Source of the DNA: Methanobacteriota archaeon
GTDB taxonomy: Archaea; Thermoplasmatota; Poseidoniia; Poseidoniales; Poseidoniaceae
DNA length: 64,000 nucleotides
Reading direction: 5' to 3'
Assembly (NCBI GenBank): GCA_004195635.1
Contig: PSPT01000001.1
Coordinates: 1 to 64,000 of the forward strand
Both the position numbers and the translations under genes were made by a program. Of the stretch, positions 19,557-29,083 are shown piece after piece (within the stretch, counting starts at the first letter, position 1; each line of letters starts with the position of its first letter). The notes beneath the pieces were generated by a model that was not told the DNA's origin, made no database searches, and saw only the letters and a program-made list of their open reading frames with translations.

Positions 19557-21176
19557 TCACTCATCAGGTTGTAAGAATCCATATCTCCAATCCTGCGGTG
19601 TGTCTAAAGTTCTCTTGACTGAACGGGGTGAAATCCACCGAAGGAGGTTGAGTGGGCTACCTGCCTTGTCGTTTGTTCCAGAGGCTCTTGCTCCTCCAAA
19701 AGGCTGTTGTGCTACTACTGCACCTGTTGGTTTATCGTTAATGTAAAAATTCCCCGCAGCAAAGCGCAGTGCATCAAAGGCAGTTTGGATATTTTCCTCT
19801 GAACTTGAGAATATTGACCCGGTAAGTGCATACGGTGAAGATTCATCACACAGTTTCAATGTCGCATCAAAGTCTTCATCTTGGTATATGTAAATTGACA
19901 TTACTGGGCCAAATATTTCCTCACACATACTCTCATATTTTGCATCGGTAGTGACAATTGTCGTAGGCTCAATAAACCATCCTTTGGAACCATCATACCC
20001 CCCTCCAGTAATGATTTCACAACTCGGTGATTTATGTGCCCTGTCAATGTATCCAGTAATATTAGCAAATGATTTTTCATCAATTACTGCAGTCATGAAG
20101 TTTGTAAAGTCGCGAGGGTCGCCCATGGTTATTTTTCCTACCTCTGTCACATAGTCGTCCTTTATTGCGTTCCAAACACTTGTTGGGACATATGCTCTAC
20201 TTGCTGCACTACACTTCTGGCCCTGAAATTCAAATGCCCCTCTAAGTAATGCCACTAGTAATCCTTGGCGGTCACAATCCGAGTGGGCTACGATGAAATC
20301 TTTACCTCCAGTTTCTCCAACTATTCGCGGATATGACCTTATCTTCGGTAATGCTGCTGCAACATCAGACCAGATCCCCTGAAAAACTTTGGTGGAACCT
20401 GTGAAGTGAACTCCGGCAAAGTCTGGGTCGGCCATAACAATACTTGAGACCATAGATGCTTTACCTGGAATGAAGTTGATGACTCCAGCAGGCAGTCCGG
20501 CTTCAATTAACAATTCCATCAATTTCCAATTGGAGAAAATACTATTGCGGCTTGGTTTCCAAATAGCGGTATTGCCAAGCAACGCTGGAGCAGTTGGTAA
20601 ATTGCCTGCAATGCTGGTGAAATTGAATGGTGTGACTGCAAAAACAAATCCCTCTAATGGTCTAATTTCAGTAGAATTCTCAACGCCAGTCGGACTAACT
20701 AATGGTTGATATTCATCATGGAAGTTGCGGGAGTAATATGCATTAAAACGCCAAAAGTCAATTAACTCGCATGCCGCATCAATTTCTGCCTGATATGCGG
20801 TTTTGCTTTGGTTGAGCATCGTTGCTGCATTCAGCACTTTTCTCCATTCCCCTGCTAATAAATTGGCCGCCTTTTCAAAAATTGCTGCCCTTGCTTCCAA
20901 TCCAATGTTAATCCACTCTTCTTGCGCTGCAACAGCACTCGCACAGGCCGCTTTTACTTCGGCCTCTCCAGCTAAATGCACATTTGCTAATACATGACTA
21001 TGGTTGTGTGGCATTACTTGAATAACAGTATTTCCAGTGAATATTTTCTCCCCATTGATAATGCAAGGAATCTCAATAACTTCTGCTGATTGACGGTCTA
21101 ATTCTTCTTGAAGTTCCTTTCGTTCAATACTTCCTGGCAGAAATTCGAGGATGGGCTCATTCACAGGGTGGCTCAT
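19557..21176 (-). CDS. 1-pyrroline-5-carboxylate dehydrogenase (aldehyde dehydrogenase family)
   Basis: VTPFNFTSIAGNLPTAPALLGNTAIWKPS, GETGGKDFIVAHSD, RGAFEFQGQKCSAASRAYVP, PFGGARASGTNDKAGSP. ORF track start 21260; MSHPVNEP start at 21176 preferred. Confidence 0.88.
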   Translation of the reverse strand: MSHPVNEPILEFLPGSIERKELQEELDRQSAEVIEIPCIINGEKIFTGNTVIQVMPHNHSHVLANVHLAGEAEVKAACASAVAAQEEWINIGLEARAAIFEKAANLLAGEWRKVLNAATMLNQSKTAYQAEIDAACELIDFWRFNAYYSRNFHDEYQPLVSPTGVENSTEIRPLEGFVFAVTPFNFTSIAGNLPTAPALLGNTAIWKPSRNSIFSNWKLMELLIEAGLPAGVINFIPGKASMVSSIVMADPDFAGVHFTGSTKVFQGIWSDVAAALPKIRSYPRIVGETGGKDFIVAHSDCDRQGLLVALLRGAFEFQGQKCSAASRAYVPTSVWNAIKDDYVTEVGKITMGDPRDFTNFMTAVIDEKSFANITGYIDRAHKSPSCEIITGGGYDGSKGWFIEPTTIVTTDAKYESMCEEIFGPVMSIYIYQDEDFDATLKLCDESSPYALTGSIFSSSEENIQTAFDALRFAAGNFYINDKPTGAVVAQQPFGGARASGTNDKAGSPLNLLRWISPRSVKRTLDTPQDWRYGFLQPDE

Positions 21177-21351
21177 GGCACACGGGGGCGGTTCGGACTC
21201 CTTGATGATTACCGTTGGATAAATTTTCAATGCAATTACACATATGTTCAAATGTTGCAAAATAATTCTTCCTGCCCAGAAGTAAGATTATTTCAAGATT
21301 CTAATAAGAGGTTTGAAAGACTGAACACACACGCCAAGGACGGGTTCAAAC

Positions 21352-22560
21352 ATGAGTGGCGTGGCAGTAAGAACGGCACTTTTTGATGATCATGTCGCAC
21401 TGGGTGCAAATATCGTTGATTTCCACGGTTTTGAATTACCAATTTGGTATAGCAGTATTACTGAAGAGCACATTGCTTGCCGCACCGGTGCAGGTCTCTT
21501 TGATGTATCTCACATGGGGTTTTTCCGCTTTTCAGGAAGTGGATTATTGCCTTGGCTCGAATCTCTTGCCACACAGAAAGTCAGTGCAATTAGTAATGGG
21601 AGATGTGCATATACAAATTTCCTCGATGAAAATGGGCATATTATTGATGACATGATTTTTGCAGTAACCGATGATGCCGAAATAGAACTAACTGGGTGCA
21701 ATGAGTGGACTGTAACTTCGGAGCCAGTCATATTAGGAGTTCCAAACGCAAGCATGGTTGAGGTCATGTGGGATCATTTTCATGAATATTTGCCTTCAGA
21801 TGGTTCTGTAAAAATAGAAAATTTGTCTGCGGCAACAAGTATTCTCGCATTGCAAGGTCCAAATGCACCGGCGATTTTGGCTGATATTCTCGGTCCGGAT
21901 AATATCATTGGCCGCTTTAGGGGCCAAGCCATTCGTGAGAATGATCTTGGAATCACGGGGTGGATTCAAGGAACTGGATATACTGGTGAATCTGGTGCAG
22001 AAATATTCATTCCAAATGATCAAGCCTCTGTACTTTGGCAGGCAATTATTAACTGTGATCCATCTCATGGATTAGTTCCAGTTGGTCTTGGAGCCAGAGA
22101 TACTCTACGCTTGGAAAAGGGATATTTACTATCGGGGCAAGACTTTTTGTGGCCTAAACTCGGTTCTGCTGAAGGTGACATACCAAGTGATTTTTTAGCA
22201 AGAAATACCTGGGAAACAAATGTTCCCTTTGGACTCAACTTAGAGCATGATTTTATGGGCAAGTCTGCAGTACTCTTGAGCAAGGAAAATAATTCATCAC
22301 GATGGTGGGGGATAAAGTATATTGCAAAAGGTCCATTACCCCGCCCCGGCAAGGCAGTTGCACGATATTGCCAAGACGTTGATGCTTCAAATTGTCAAGT
22401 AATTGGCTATGTCACTTCTGGCGGCCCTTCTCCGAGTTTAGGCAGAGTTGGCATCGGCATGGCCTATCTTGAAGGCGTATCGGAAGGTGACAAAGTATTG
22501 GTTGTTGCAAGTCCGCGAAAATTAGTTGAGGCTGTTGTCATTTCGCCACCATTTGTATAA
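21352..22560 (+). CDS. gcvT: Glycine cleavage system T protein (aminomethyltransferase)
   Basis: RTALFDDHVALGANIVDFHGFELPIWY, GLFDVSHMG, GYTGESGAEIF, GARDTLRLEKGYLLSGQD. Confidence 0.92.
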   Translation: MSGVAVRTALFDDHVALGANIVDFHGFELPIWYSSITEEHIACRTGAGLFDVSHMGFFRFSGSGLLPWLESLATQKVSAISNGRCAYTNFLDENGHIIDDMIFAVTDDAEIELTGCNEWTVTSEPVILGVPNASMVEVMWDHFHEYLPSDGSVKIENLSAATSILALQGPNAPAILADILGPDNIIGRFRGQAIRENDLGITGWIQGTGYTGESGAEIFIPNDQASVLWQAIINCDPSHGLVPVGLGARDTLRLEKGYLLSGQDFLWPKLGSAEGDIPSDFLARNTWETNVPFGLNLEHDFMGKSAVLLSKENNSSRWWGIKYIAKGPLPRPGKAVARYCQDVDASNCQVIGYVTSGGPSPSLGRVGIGMAYLEGVSEGDKVLVVASPRKLVEAVVISPPFV

Positions 22561-22616
22561 TGTTGAGATTCACCCCTTAGGGGTGGATTGATGAATGAGC
22601 CCTCACACCGCAATTT

Positions 22617-25600
22617 ATGTCCGACCGCCCTAGACTGCTGGCCTTATCACTGGTTATTTTGTTCGTACTCTCGACTTCTTCAATGACGGGCTTGCAATTT
22701 GTTGATCAAAAACCCTCCATTTCGGGTGAACCGGACGCGGAAGATATTCAATACCGTAATGGGCGCTCAGACCTTATTCTCAATCCTGCTCAAGAAACAT
22801 CATTTTCTGCAACTGGGCTTGGTAGGAGTAGCATCACTGCTTGGGCTGCGTCTGGCGGTTCTGAAGGAGATGATACAATTTACGAAATGGCATTTGATAG
22901 TCAAGGGAATGTGCTAATATGTGGTTCAATATTTGTTGATTCGTTATTTGGCACAATACAAGTTTATTCCGAAGGCTTGGGTGACATATTGGTCGCAAAA
23001 ATGGATTCAAATGGCACCTGGCTTTGGGCGGCGACTGCAGGTACAGCAACTGCATGGGACGAATGCCGCGGTCTATATGTTGACAAAAATGATGATGTAT
23101 ATGCCAGCGGTTATATCCTCGGAACAGTTGCTTTTGGTCCAAATTATACTCTTGAGCCTCAGGTCTATGATGGGTATGTTGCACGTTTAAACGGTAGTAC
23201 TGGTGCTTGGGAATGGGCGATGCGTTATGGTGGATTTGATGTCGATGTAGGTTGGGATTTATTGGTTGATGATAATTTGGATATTTATGTCACTGGCTAT
23301 TTCCAAAACACTACAGAATTTGGTTCGACAGTTCTTGGAGGTGGTGTGCAGCCGAGTGAAGACCCAAGGCTTTTTGTTGCAAAATATAACACTTCTGTGA
23401 GTATGTGGGATTGGGCAAAAACTTCCACAGGGAACGGTTTAGCGTCATCATTCCAAATGGCTTTTGACCAAAATGGCGATATCTATGTGGTCGGTTACAA
23501 TACAGGGACTGAGTCATGGAATAGCAATTTTACTTCCACTGCACAAGGAACTTGGGCTGGTGTACTATTGAAATATGATACAGATGGAAATTTGATTTGG
23601 GGGAGAAGCGTGGGTTCTCCTTCATGTCCCTTTGGAATTAGTTCATGCGGGGTATATTTCAATAATATTGTTGTAGATTCACAAAACCGTGTGGTACTCG
23701 GTGGTAATTTTCTTTATCATGCAGAACTAAATGGGCAAATGTATTACGGCTCGGGCAATTGGGATATCCTAATTGTGCGATATCTTTCAGATGGTACTTT
23801 TGATTGGTCTGCACGAGCGGGTGGTGCAAATGATGACAGAATTCAAGCGCTTACTGTAAATCCAAATGATGAGGTAATCGTCGGTGGCTATTTCCTTGGT
23901 TGGATTAAATCGACGCCAAACAAGTGGAATGTAACGAGTGGTAGTGGCACTTATTACGAAGCGTTCGTCGCTAATTTAGACTCAAATGGGAATTGGGCAT
24001 GGGCAACTTCCTTTGGCGGTGGAGCAAATGATTCAACAGAGGCCCTCCTTGCTTTCTCCGATGGTAGTTTGTTGGCAGGAGGTTATTTCTCAGGTTCATA
24101 TACCTTTGGAAATCAACAACATTACGCCACAGATGAAGATGTTTTCGTTTGGCGTTTCCAATGGGATTCTGATGATGATGGAGTTCACGATTATACTGAT
24201 AATTGTGATTTCATACAAAATGCAAATCAATCTGATTTTGATAATGATACAATGGGTGATGCTTGTGAGACCGATGATGACAACGATTTACTTCACGATG
24301 TTCTAGACGATTGCCAATATGGCGATATTGGTTGGGATAGTTCCAACCTAACATTAGACCATGACGAGGATGGTTGCCGTGATGCCGGTGAAGATACAGA
24401 TGATGATAATGATGGCATCTTGGATATTGATGACCTTTGCACACCTGGTGAATTAGATTGGATTTCAAGCAATCTTACCGATCAAGATGGTGATGGTTGT
24501 CAAGATGATAGTGAAGATCTCGATGATGATGCAGATGGAATTGAGGACCTAATTGATAATTGCGCAATCATTTATAATCCCTTGCAAGAGAATTATGACT
24601 TAGATATTTTTGGTGATATTTGCGATCTTGATGATGATGATGACCAAGTTAACGATGTTGACGATAATTGCCCAATGAATGAAACTAATTGGTCAAGTAA
24701 TGGAGCAACCGATAATGATGCCGATGGTTGTCAAGATAGTGGTGAAGACTTGGATGATGATAATGACGGTATGCTAGATCTTGACGGCGATGATTGTCCA
24801 AGGGGTAATATTGGCTGGCTAGTTTCTGAAGAAACTGATTTAGATTGGGACGGATGTCAAAATAATAGTGAAGATATTGATAACGATAATGATGGCTTGA
24901 TTAATTCCGAAGACGACTGCAATATGGGCTTCACAAATTGGACCCGAGATTCAAATACAGACCAAGATGGAGATGGTTGTCATGATGATATTGAGGATTT
25001 GGATGATGATAACGATAATTTCCCCGATATTGAGGACGACTGTCCCAACGTAGCAGGAAGTTCATACCTCGGCGGAGCCAAGGGTTGTTCTGATGATGAT
25101 GAAGACGGATGGGGAGATATCTCCGACGCTTTCCCCTTTGATGGAACTCAATGGGATGATGGAGATGAAGATGGTTATGGAGACAATCCATTTGGCTCAT
25201 ATCCCGATTCATGCCCACTTGTTGGGGGAAACTCCTCCGCTGACCGCTATGGTTGCCTCGATAGTGATGGAGATAGCTACTCTGACCCGGATGATAATTG
25301 GGGGGTGACTGACGGCGCTGATGCATTACCTTTCGTTTACGACCAACAAGTTGATGGCGATGGTGATGGATTTGGAGATAAATATCTTAATAACGCAGGT
25401 AATCTAGCAGAAATGGCTGACTTTTGTGAATTTGTAACTGGGACTTCAACAATTGATCGTCAAGGTTGTTTGGATAGTGATGGAGATGGATATTCAGACC
25501 CCGATAATTTCTGGGTGTATGAAGATGGTGCAGACCATCCTTCATATGTTTTTGACCCAACGCAGTGGGCTGACACAGATGGTGATGGCTACGGAGATAA

Positions 25601-26234
25601 TTGGGCAGACCCAACTTGGAATGAAACTCGCAATGAAAGTGGAATTGGGCAATGGATAGAGGGTGCAACAAAGCCAGATTTATGTCCGACCCTTGAAAAT
25701 TCCTATGCAGATACTGCTGGTTGCCCCTTGGATAGTATTCCAGTTATTGATGATGGTTCGGATAGTGAAAATTCTTCTGTTGAAGATGAAAAGGATAGTA
25801 GCACTCCTGTATTAGTATTCGCAGCAATTGGAGGAGGCCTACTGGTCATCGGTCTTGGAGTAGTTGTGATGATGTTGCTTAAGCCAAAAGCAAAGGCCAA
25901 AGGACGTCGGTCAACAAAGTCAAATCCAGATTCAACTGATGTACCGGCAAAGGTGGCAACTGGTGGAGAAATTGGGGACAAATCCTATGAAACTTATCTC
26001 GATGAATCCTTTTCAGGAGATGCAGAAGAAATTGAAGGAACGGAGAAATTATCTGAGCAATCAGATTTGGTTGAATCAGCAATGGAACCTCAAACAGTTG
26101 ATTCATGGGAAAAGTTACCTTCGGGTGGTGAATATTTGGACCCAGATGACTCGGGCACTATTTGGTATCTTGATGCACAGGGTATGCATTGGTTCCAAAA
26201 TGCAGATGAATCTTGGACTCAATATTTCAATTAG
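22617..26234 (+). CDS. Giant secreted/membrane-anchored surface protein: SBBP-like propeller repeats, thrombospondin type-3 repeats, TM, Trp-rich C-terminal tail (paralogous in architecture to 3844..8412)
   Basis: Signal-like N-terminus LLALSLVILFVLSTSSMTG; repeats such as NVLICGSIFVDSL; many DxDxDGxxD units; TM VLVFAAIGGGLLVIGLGVVVMMLL; tail GMHWFQNADESWTQYFN. Confidence 0.8.
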   Translation: MSDRPRLLALSLVILFVLSTSSMTGLQFVDQKPSISGEPDAEDIQYRNGRSDLILNPAQETSFSATGLGRSSITAWAASGGSEGDDTIYEMAFDSQGNVLICGSIFVDSLFGTIQVYSEGLGDILVAKMDSNGTWLWAATAGTATAWDECRGLYVDKNDDVYASGYILGTVAFGPNYTLEPQVYDGYVARLNGSTGAWEWAMRYGGFDVDVGWDLLVDDNLDIYVTGYFQNTTEFGSTVLGGGVQPSEDPRLFVAKYNTSVSMWDWAKTSTGNGLASSFQMAFDQNGDIYVVGYNTGTESWNSNFTSTAQGTWAGVLLKYDTDGNLIWGRSVGSPSCPFGISSCGVYFNNIVVDSQNRVVLGGNFLYHAELNGQMYYGSGNWDILIVRYLSDGTFDWSARAGGANDDRIQALTVNPNDEVIVGGYFLGWIKSTPNKWNVTSGSGTYYEAFVANLDSNGNWAWATSFGGGANDSTEALLAFSDGSLLAGGYFSGSYTFGNQQHYATDEDVFVWRFQWDSDDDGVHDYTDNCDFIQNANQSDFDNDTMGDACETDDDNDLLHDVLDDCQYGDIGWDSSNLTLDHDEDGCRDAGEDTDDDNDGILDIDDLCTPGELDWISSNLTDQDGDGCQDDSEDLDDDADGIEDLIDNCAIIYNPLQENYDLDIFGDICDLDDDDDQVNDVDDNCPMNETNWSSNGATDNDADGCQDSGEDLDDDNDGMLDLDGDDCPRGNIGWLVSEETDLDWDGCQNNSEDIDNDNDGLINSEDDCNMGFTNWTRDSNTDQDGDGCHDDIEDLDDDNDNFPDIEDDCPNVAGSSYLGGAKGCSDDDEDGWGDISDAFPFDGTQWDDGDEDGYGDNPFGSYPDSCPLVGGNSSADRYGCLDSDGDSYSDPDDNWGVTDGADALPFVYDQQVDGDGDGFGDKYLNNAGNLAEMADFCEFVTGTSTIDRQGCLDSDGDGYSDPDNFWVYEDGADHPSYVFDPTQWADTDGDGYGDNWADPTWNETRNESGIGQWIEGATKPDLCPTLENSYADTAGCPLDSIPVIDDGSDSENSSVEDEKDSSTPVLVFAAIGGGLLVIGLGVVVMMLLKPKAKAKGRRSTKSNPDSTDVPAKVATGGEIGDKSYETYLDESFSGDAEEIEGTEKLSEQSDLVESAMEPQTVDSWEKLPSGGEYLDPDDSGTIWYLDAQGMHWFQNADESWTQYFN

Positions 26235-26314
26235 GAAAATCCGAGTTGAAGAATCACTCAGGGGCACTGCTGCCTTGGTAAGAGACCACTATTTCCGCAG
26301 AAATGTGCCGGATG

Positions 26315-27193
26315 TCAATAGGGATTGTCTACTGCATAAGCAACTGCTTCAGTTAATATTTCTTCAAGGCCTATTTGAGGACTCCATTCTAAGCGACACA
26401 TAATCTCTCGAGGATCAACAGGGCCCCATAGTTCATCAACTTCCTTAGCGAATAATTGTAAATCAGCCCCATTTTGTTGTGCAATTGACTGAGCAAGTTG
26501 GGCAATATTTGCTCCACAACCTATTCCAATTGCATGTGCTTCCCGAGTGGGTGGCGGATTTTTTGCTACTTCAATAATGACATTTATCAAATCTGAAATG
26601 TGAATTAAGTCCTTGATATCTTCGCCGCTTCCTTGTACTGCAATCCAACCAGTCATTGCTTGGCGAGCAAATTCATGCAAAAACCCTCTACCTTGCCCCC
26701 CTCCAGGAGGTGTGCCATGTAGGTTACTCACTCGAAGAACCGAGACCGGATGTGAATCCTTTGCATGTTCAAGACACCTCTCCTCAGTCCATAATTGTCC
26801 TTCAGCGGCAGCATCTCTTGGCGCAAGGGTTGAATCTCCTGTAAATGGATCAAATAAATTATCTGCATGAACTCGCAAAGAGCCTATCAATATCAAATGT
26901 AGTCCCTGGTGGCGATTCTTTGCATTTGCAATCTTCAGCGCCCGGCTTCGCATTATTGCGACAACTTCAGGGTCATTCCGGTCCATTTCGGCTTTGGGTG
27001 CATGACCATTAAGGTGAACGAGACAACTGCAACCAGCCAAGGCTGCGTCTAACATTTTTTCATTTTCAAAAATATCGTCATCAATAACTACAGCGTCATT
27101 GCCAAGAGCATCAATAAGATAGGTGCTAATGAATCCATCATCACCCGAAATGCCGACTTTCATCCCCTTCCCCATATTGGTCTGTAACTTCAA
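26315..27193 (-). CDS. NAD-dependent epimerase/dehydratase-like (SDR) protein
   Basis: Rossmann-like KVGISGDDGFISTYLIDALG; NLHGTPPGGGQGRGFLHEFARQAM; SDLINVIIEVAKN. Confidence 0.7.
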   Translation of the reverse strand: MKLQTNMGKGMKVGISGDDGFISTYLIDALGNDAVVIDDDIFENEKMLDAALAGCSCLVHLNGHAPKAEMDRNDPEVVAIMRSRALKIANAKNRHQGLHLILIGSLRVHADNLFDPFTGDSTLAPRDAAAEGQLWTEERCLEHAKDSHPVSVLRVSNLHGTPPGGGQGRGFLHEFARQAMTGWIAVQGSGEDIKDLIHISDLINVIIEVAKNPPPTREAHAIGIGCGANIAQLAQSIAQQNGADLQLFAKEVDELWGPVDPREIMCRLEWSPQIGLEEILTEAVAYAVDNPY

Positions 27194-27676
27194 CTAAATA
27201 TATTATTGGTTTAAATAAGTAGTTGTAAAAGAGTCAAAAAATTCTAAATTTGTCGAAGAATAATTCCCCTTGAGGTATCATATATTTTGTGGCTTTACCT
27301 TTGCAGTGAGTCGATTAATGACGTTATTCTTACAATCTTCATAATGCCAATAAACTGCAATTCCCGAAAAACCTTCAGTCATTAGCAAATTTTCCACCAA
27401 GCAACTAGAATTACAAATAACAGGTCCCCCACAATTTCTTCATCGGAGTCGAATTCTTCATTTCGTTCAAAAGTAATTACTTCAATATCACGGCCTTTGG
27501 GGTGCAGCACAATGGCTACCCAGCGTGCCCTCGGGCTAGGGCGAGCCGTTTGAAACCAGCATTGCCACTTCGCAATAATTGCCTGTGAGCGGATTAGTGC
27601 ACCAATCCTTTCACAAGTATTGTGCTTTTGAATAACAAATGTTCATGAGTAGTCAGCATCCGGTTGCACCTGTTCG

Positions 27677-29083
27677 GTGCGAGCACCGGGTGGTGAGGCC
27701 ATGACTGACCAATTACCAAATCTTGGTCGCGAAGCAGAAATGCTTAGCGCGATGAATCTAAATTCCATAGATGAGTTATTTGCAGATGTTCCTCTTGAGG
27801 TGCGATACAAGGGAGAATTGCCTCTACCTGAGCCACAATCAGAGGAAGAATTATTGCGCGATGCAAAGCGATTGCTCGGCGCTAATCGCCCGCTCTCAGA
27901 ATCAATTTCATTTCTTGGCGCAGGGCTTTATCGAAATTACGTTCCAGCATTAGTTGGGCAATTGATTCGAAGAGGTGAATTTCTTACTGCTTATACTCCA
28001 TACCAACCCGAAGTGTCTCAGGGAATGTTACAGGCAATGTGGGAATTTCAAACATTAACTTCTGAATTATGTGGTTTGCCAGTGGCTAATATGTCTCTGT
28101 ATGACGGTTCAACTGCTGCTGCTGAAGCCTTAACCTGTGCAGTTAGAGTGCACAATCGCAAGGCAACTCAAAAAGATGTAGTTTATGTTTCAGAATTAAT
28201 ATCTCCCGCAAAAAGAAGTGTTATTTTCAACTACACCCAAGGTGGAGGGATAGAAGTTAGAACTCTCAAACATACCAGTGATGGTTTACTTGATTTGTCC
28301 TCCTTAAGTTTGGCCAAAGGTGCTTGTGGAGTATATGTTGAACAACCTAATCCACTTGGATTATTGGATGGTGGGCTTACTCAAATCAAACAAATAATTG
28401 GCGAAAATACCGCCCTAATTGTAGGAGTTCAGCCAACCAGTTTAGGAGTCGTCGAGGCCCCAGGAAACTATGGCGCAGATATTGTAGTTGGTGAAGGGCA
28501 AGTCTTTGGAACTCCTATGACTGCTGGTGGACCGCTATATGGGATTTTCACATGTACTGAGAAGTATTTACGACAAATGCCAGGACGCATCGTTGGTCGT
28601 ACAATTGACAACAAAGGAGCCGAGGCATACTGTTTGACCCTCTCGACTCGAGAACAACATATTCGCCGTCATCGGGCGACATCCAATATTTGCACAAATG
28701 AGACTCTAATTGCCCTAATGGGTGCGATGCATATGTCACTATTGGGTCCAGATGGGCTCAATCGTTTGGCATTGAGAAACATGGCTTCTTGTCAATTAAC
28801 AAAGCAGAAAATTGCTGAGTTGACTTCTGTTGCAATTCCTCATATTCATGGTCATCATTACAATGAGTTCGTAGTCGAATTACCCGGGTCTGCTGCAGAT
28901 TGTTTGTCCTATTTAGATACGAAAGGGATAATCGGTGGTTTTGATTTATCCGGTTGGTATCCTGAGCGAAAAAATTGGTTATTAATAACAGCAACTGATC
29001 AAAATACTTCTGCCGAAGTAGAGTTATTAGTCGCTCATTTAGCTGCGTGGTCAAGTGCCAAAATACAGGGGTTGAGTGCATGA
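27677..29083 (+). CDS. gcvPA: Glycine dehydrogenase (decarboxylating) subunit 1 (start GTG 27677 or ATG 27701)
   Basis: FLGAGLYRNYVPALVGQLIRRGEFLTAYTPYQPEVSQGMLQAMWEFQT; MSLYDGSTAAAEA; HIRRHRATSNICTNETL. Confidence 0.92.
   Translation: MRAPGGEAMTDQLPNLGREAEMLSAMNLNSIDELFADVPLEVRYKGELPLPEPQSEEELLRDAKRLLGANRPLSESISFLGAGLYRNYVPALVGQLIRRGEFLTAYTPYQPEVSQGMLQAMWEFQTLTSELCGLPVANMSLYDGSTAAAEALTCAVRVHNRKATQKDVVYVSELISPAKRSVIFNYTQGGGIEVRTLKHTSDGLLDLSSLSLAKGACGVYVEQPNPLGLLDGGLTQIKQIIGENTALIVGVQPTSLGVVEAPGNYGADIVVGEGQVFGTPMTAGGPLYGIFTCTEKYLRQMPGRIVGRTIDNKGAEAYCLTLSTREQHIRRHRATSNICTNETLIALMGAMHMSLLGPDGLNRLALRNMASCQLTKQKIAELTSVAIPHIHGHHYNEFVVELPGSAADCLSYLDTKGIIGGFDLSGWYPERKNWLLITATDQNTSAEVELLVAHLAAWSSAKIQGLSA

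Noticed and set aside
24211-25671. Minus-strand ORFs opposite the 1205-aa gene (24211..24468, 24931..25326, 25387..25671)
   Set aside because: His/Asn/Gln-rich antisense shadow of the thrombospondin type-3 repeat region.
27640-27700. Glycine riboswitch upstream of gcvPA
   Set aside because: Only a short GCACC/GGTGC stem seen; no recognisable tandem aptamer.
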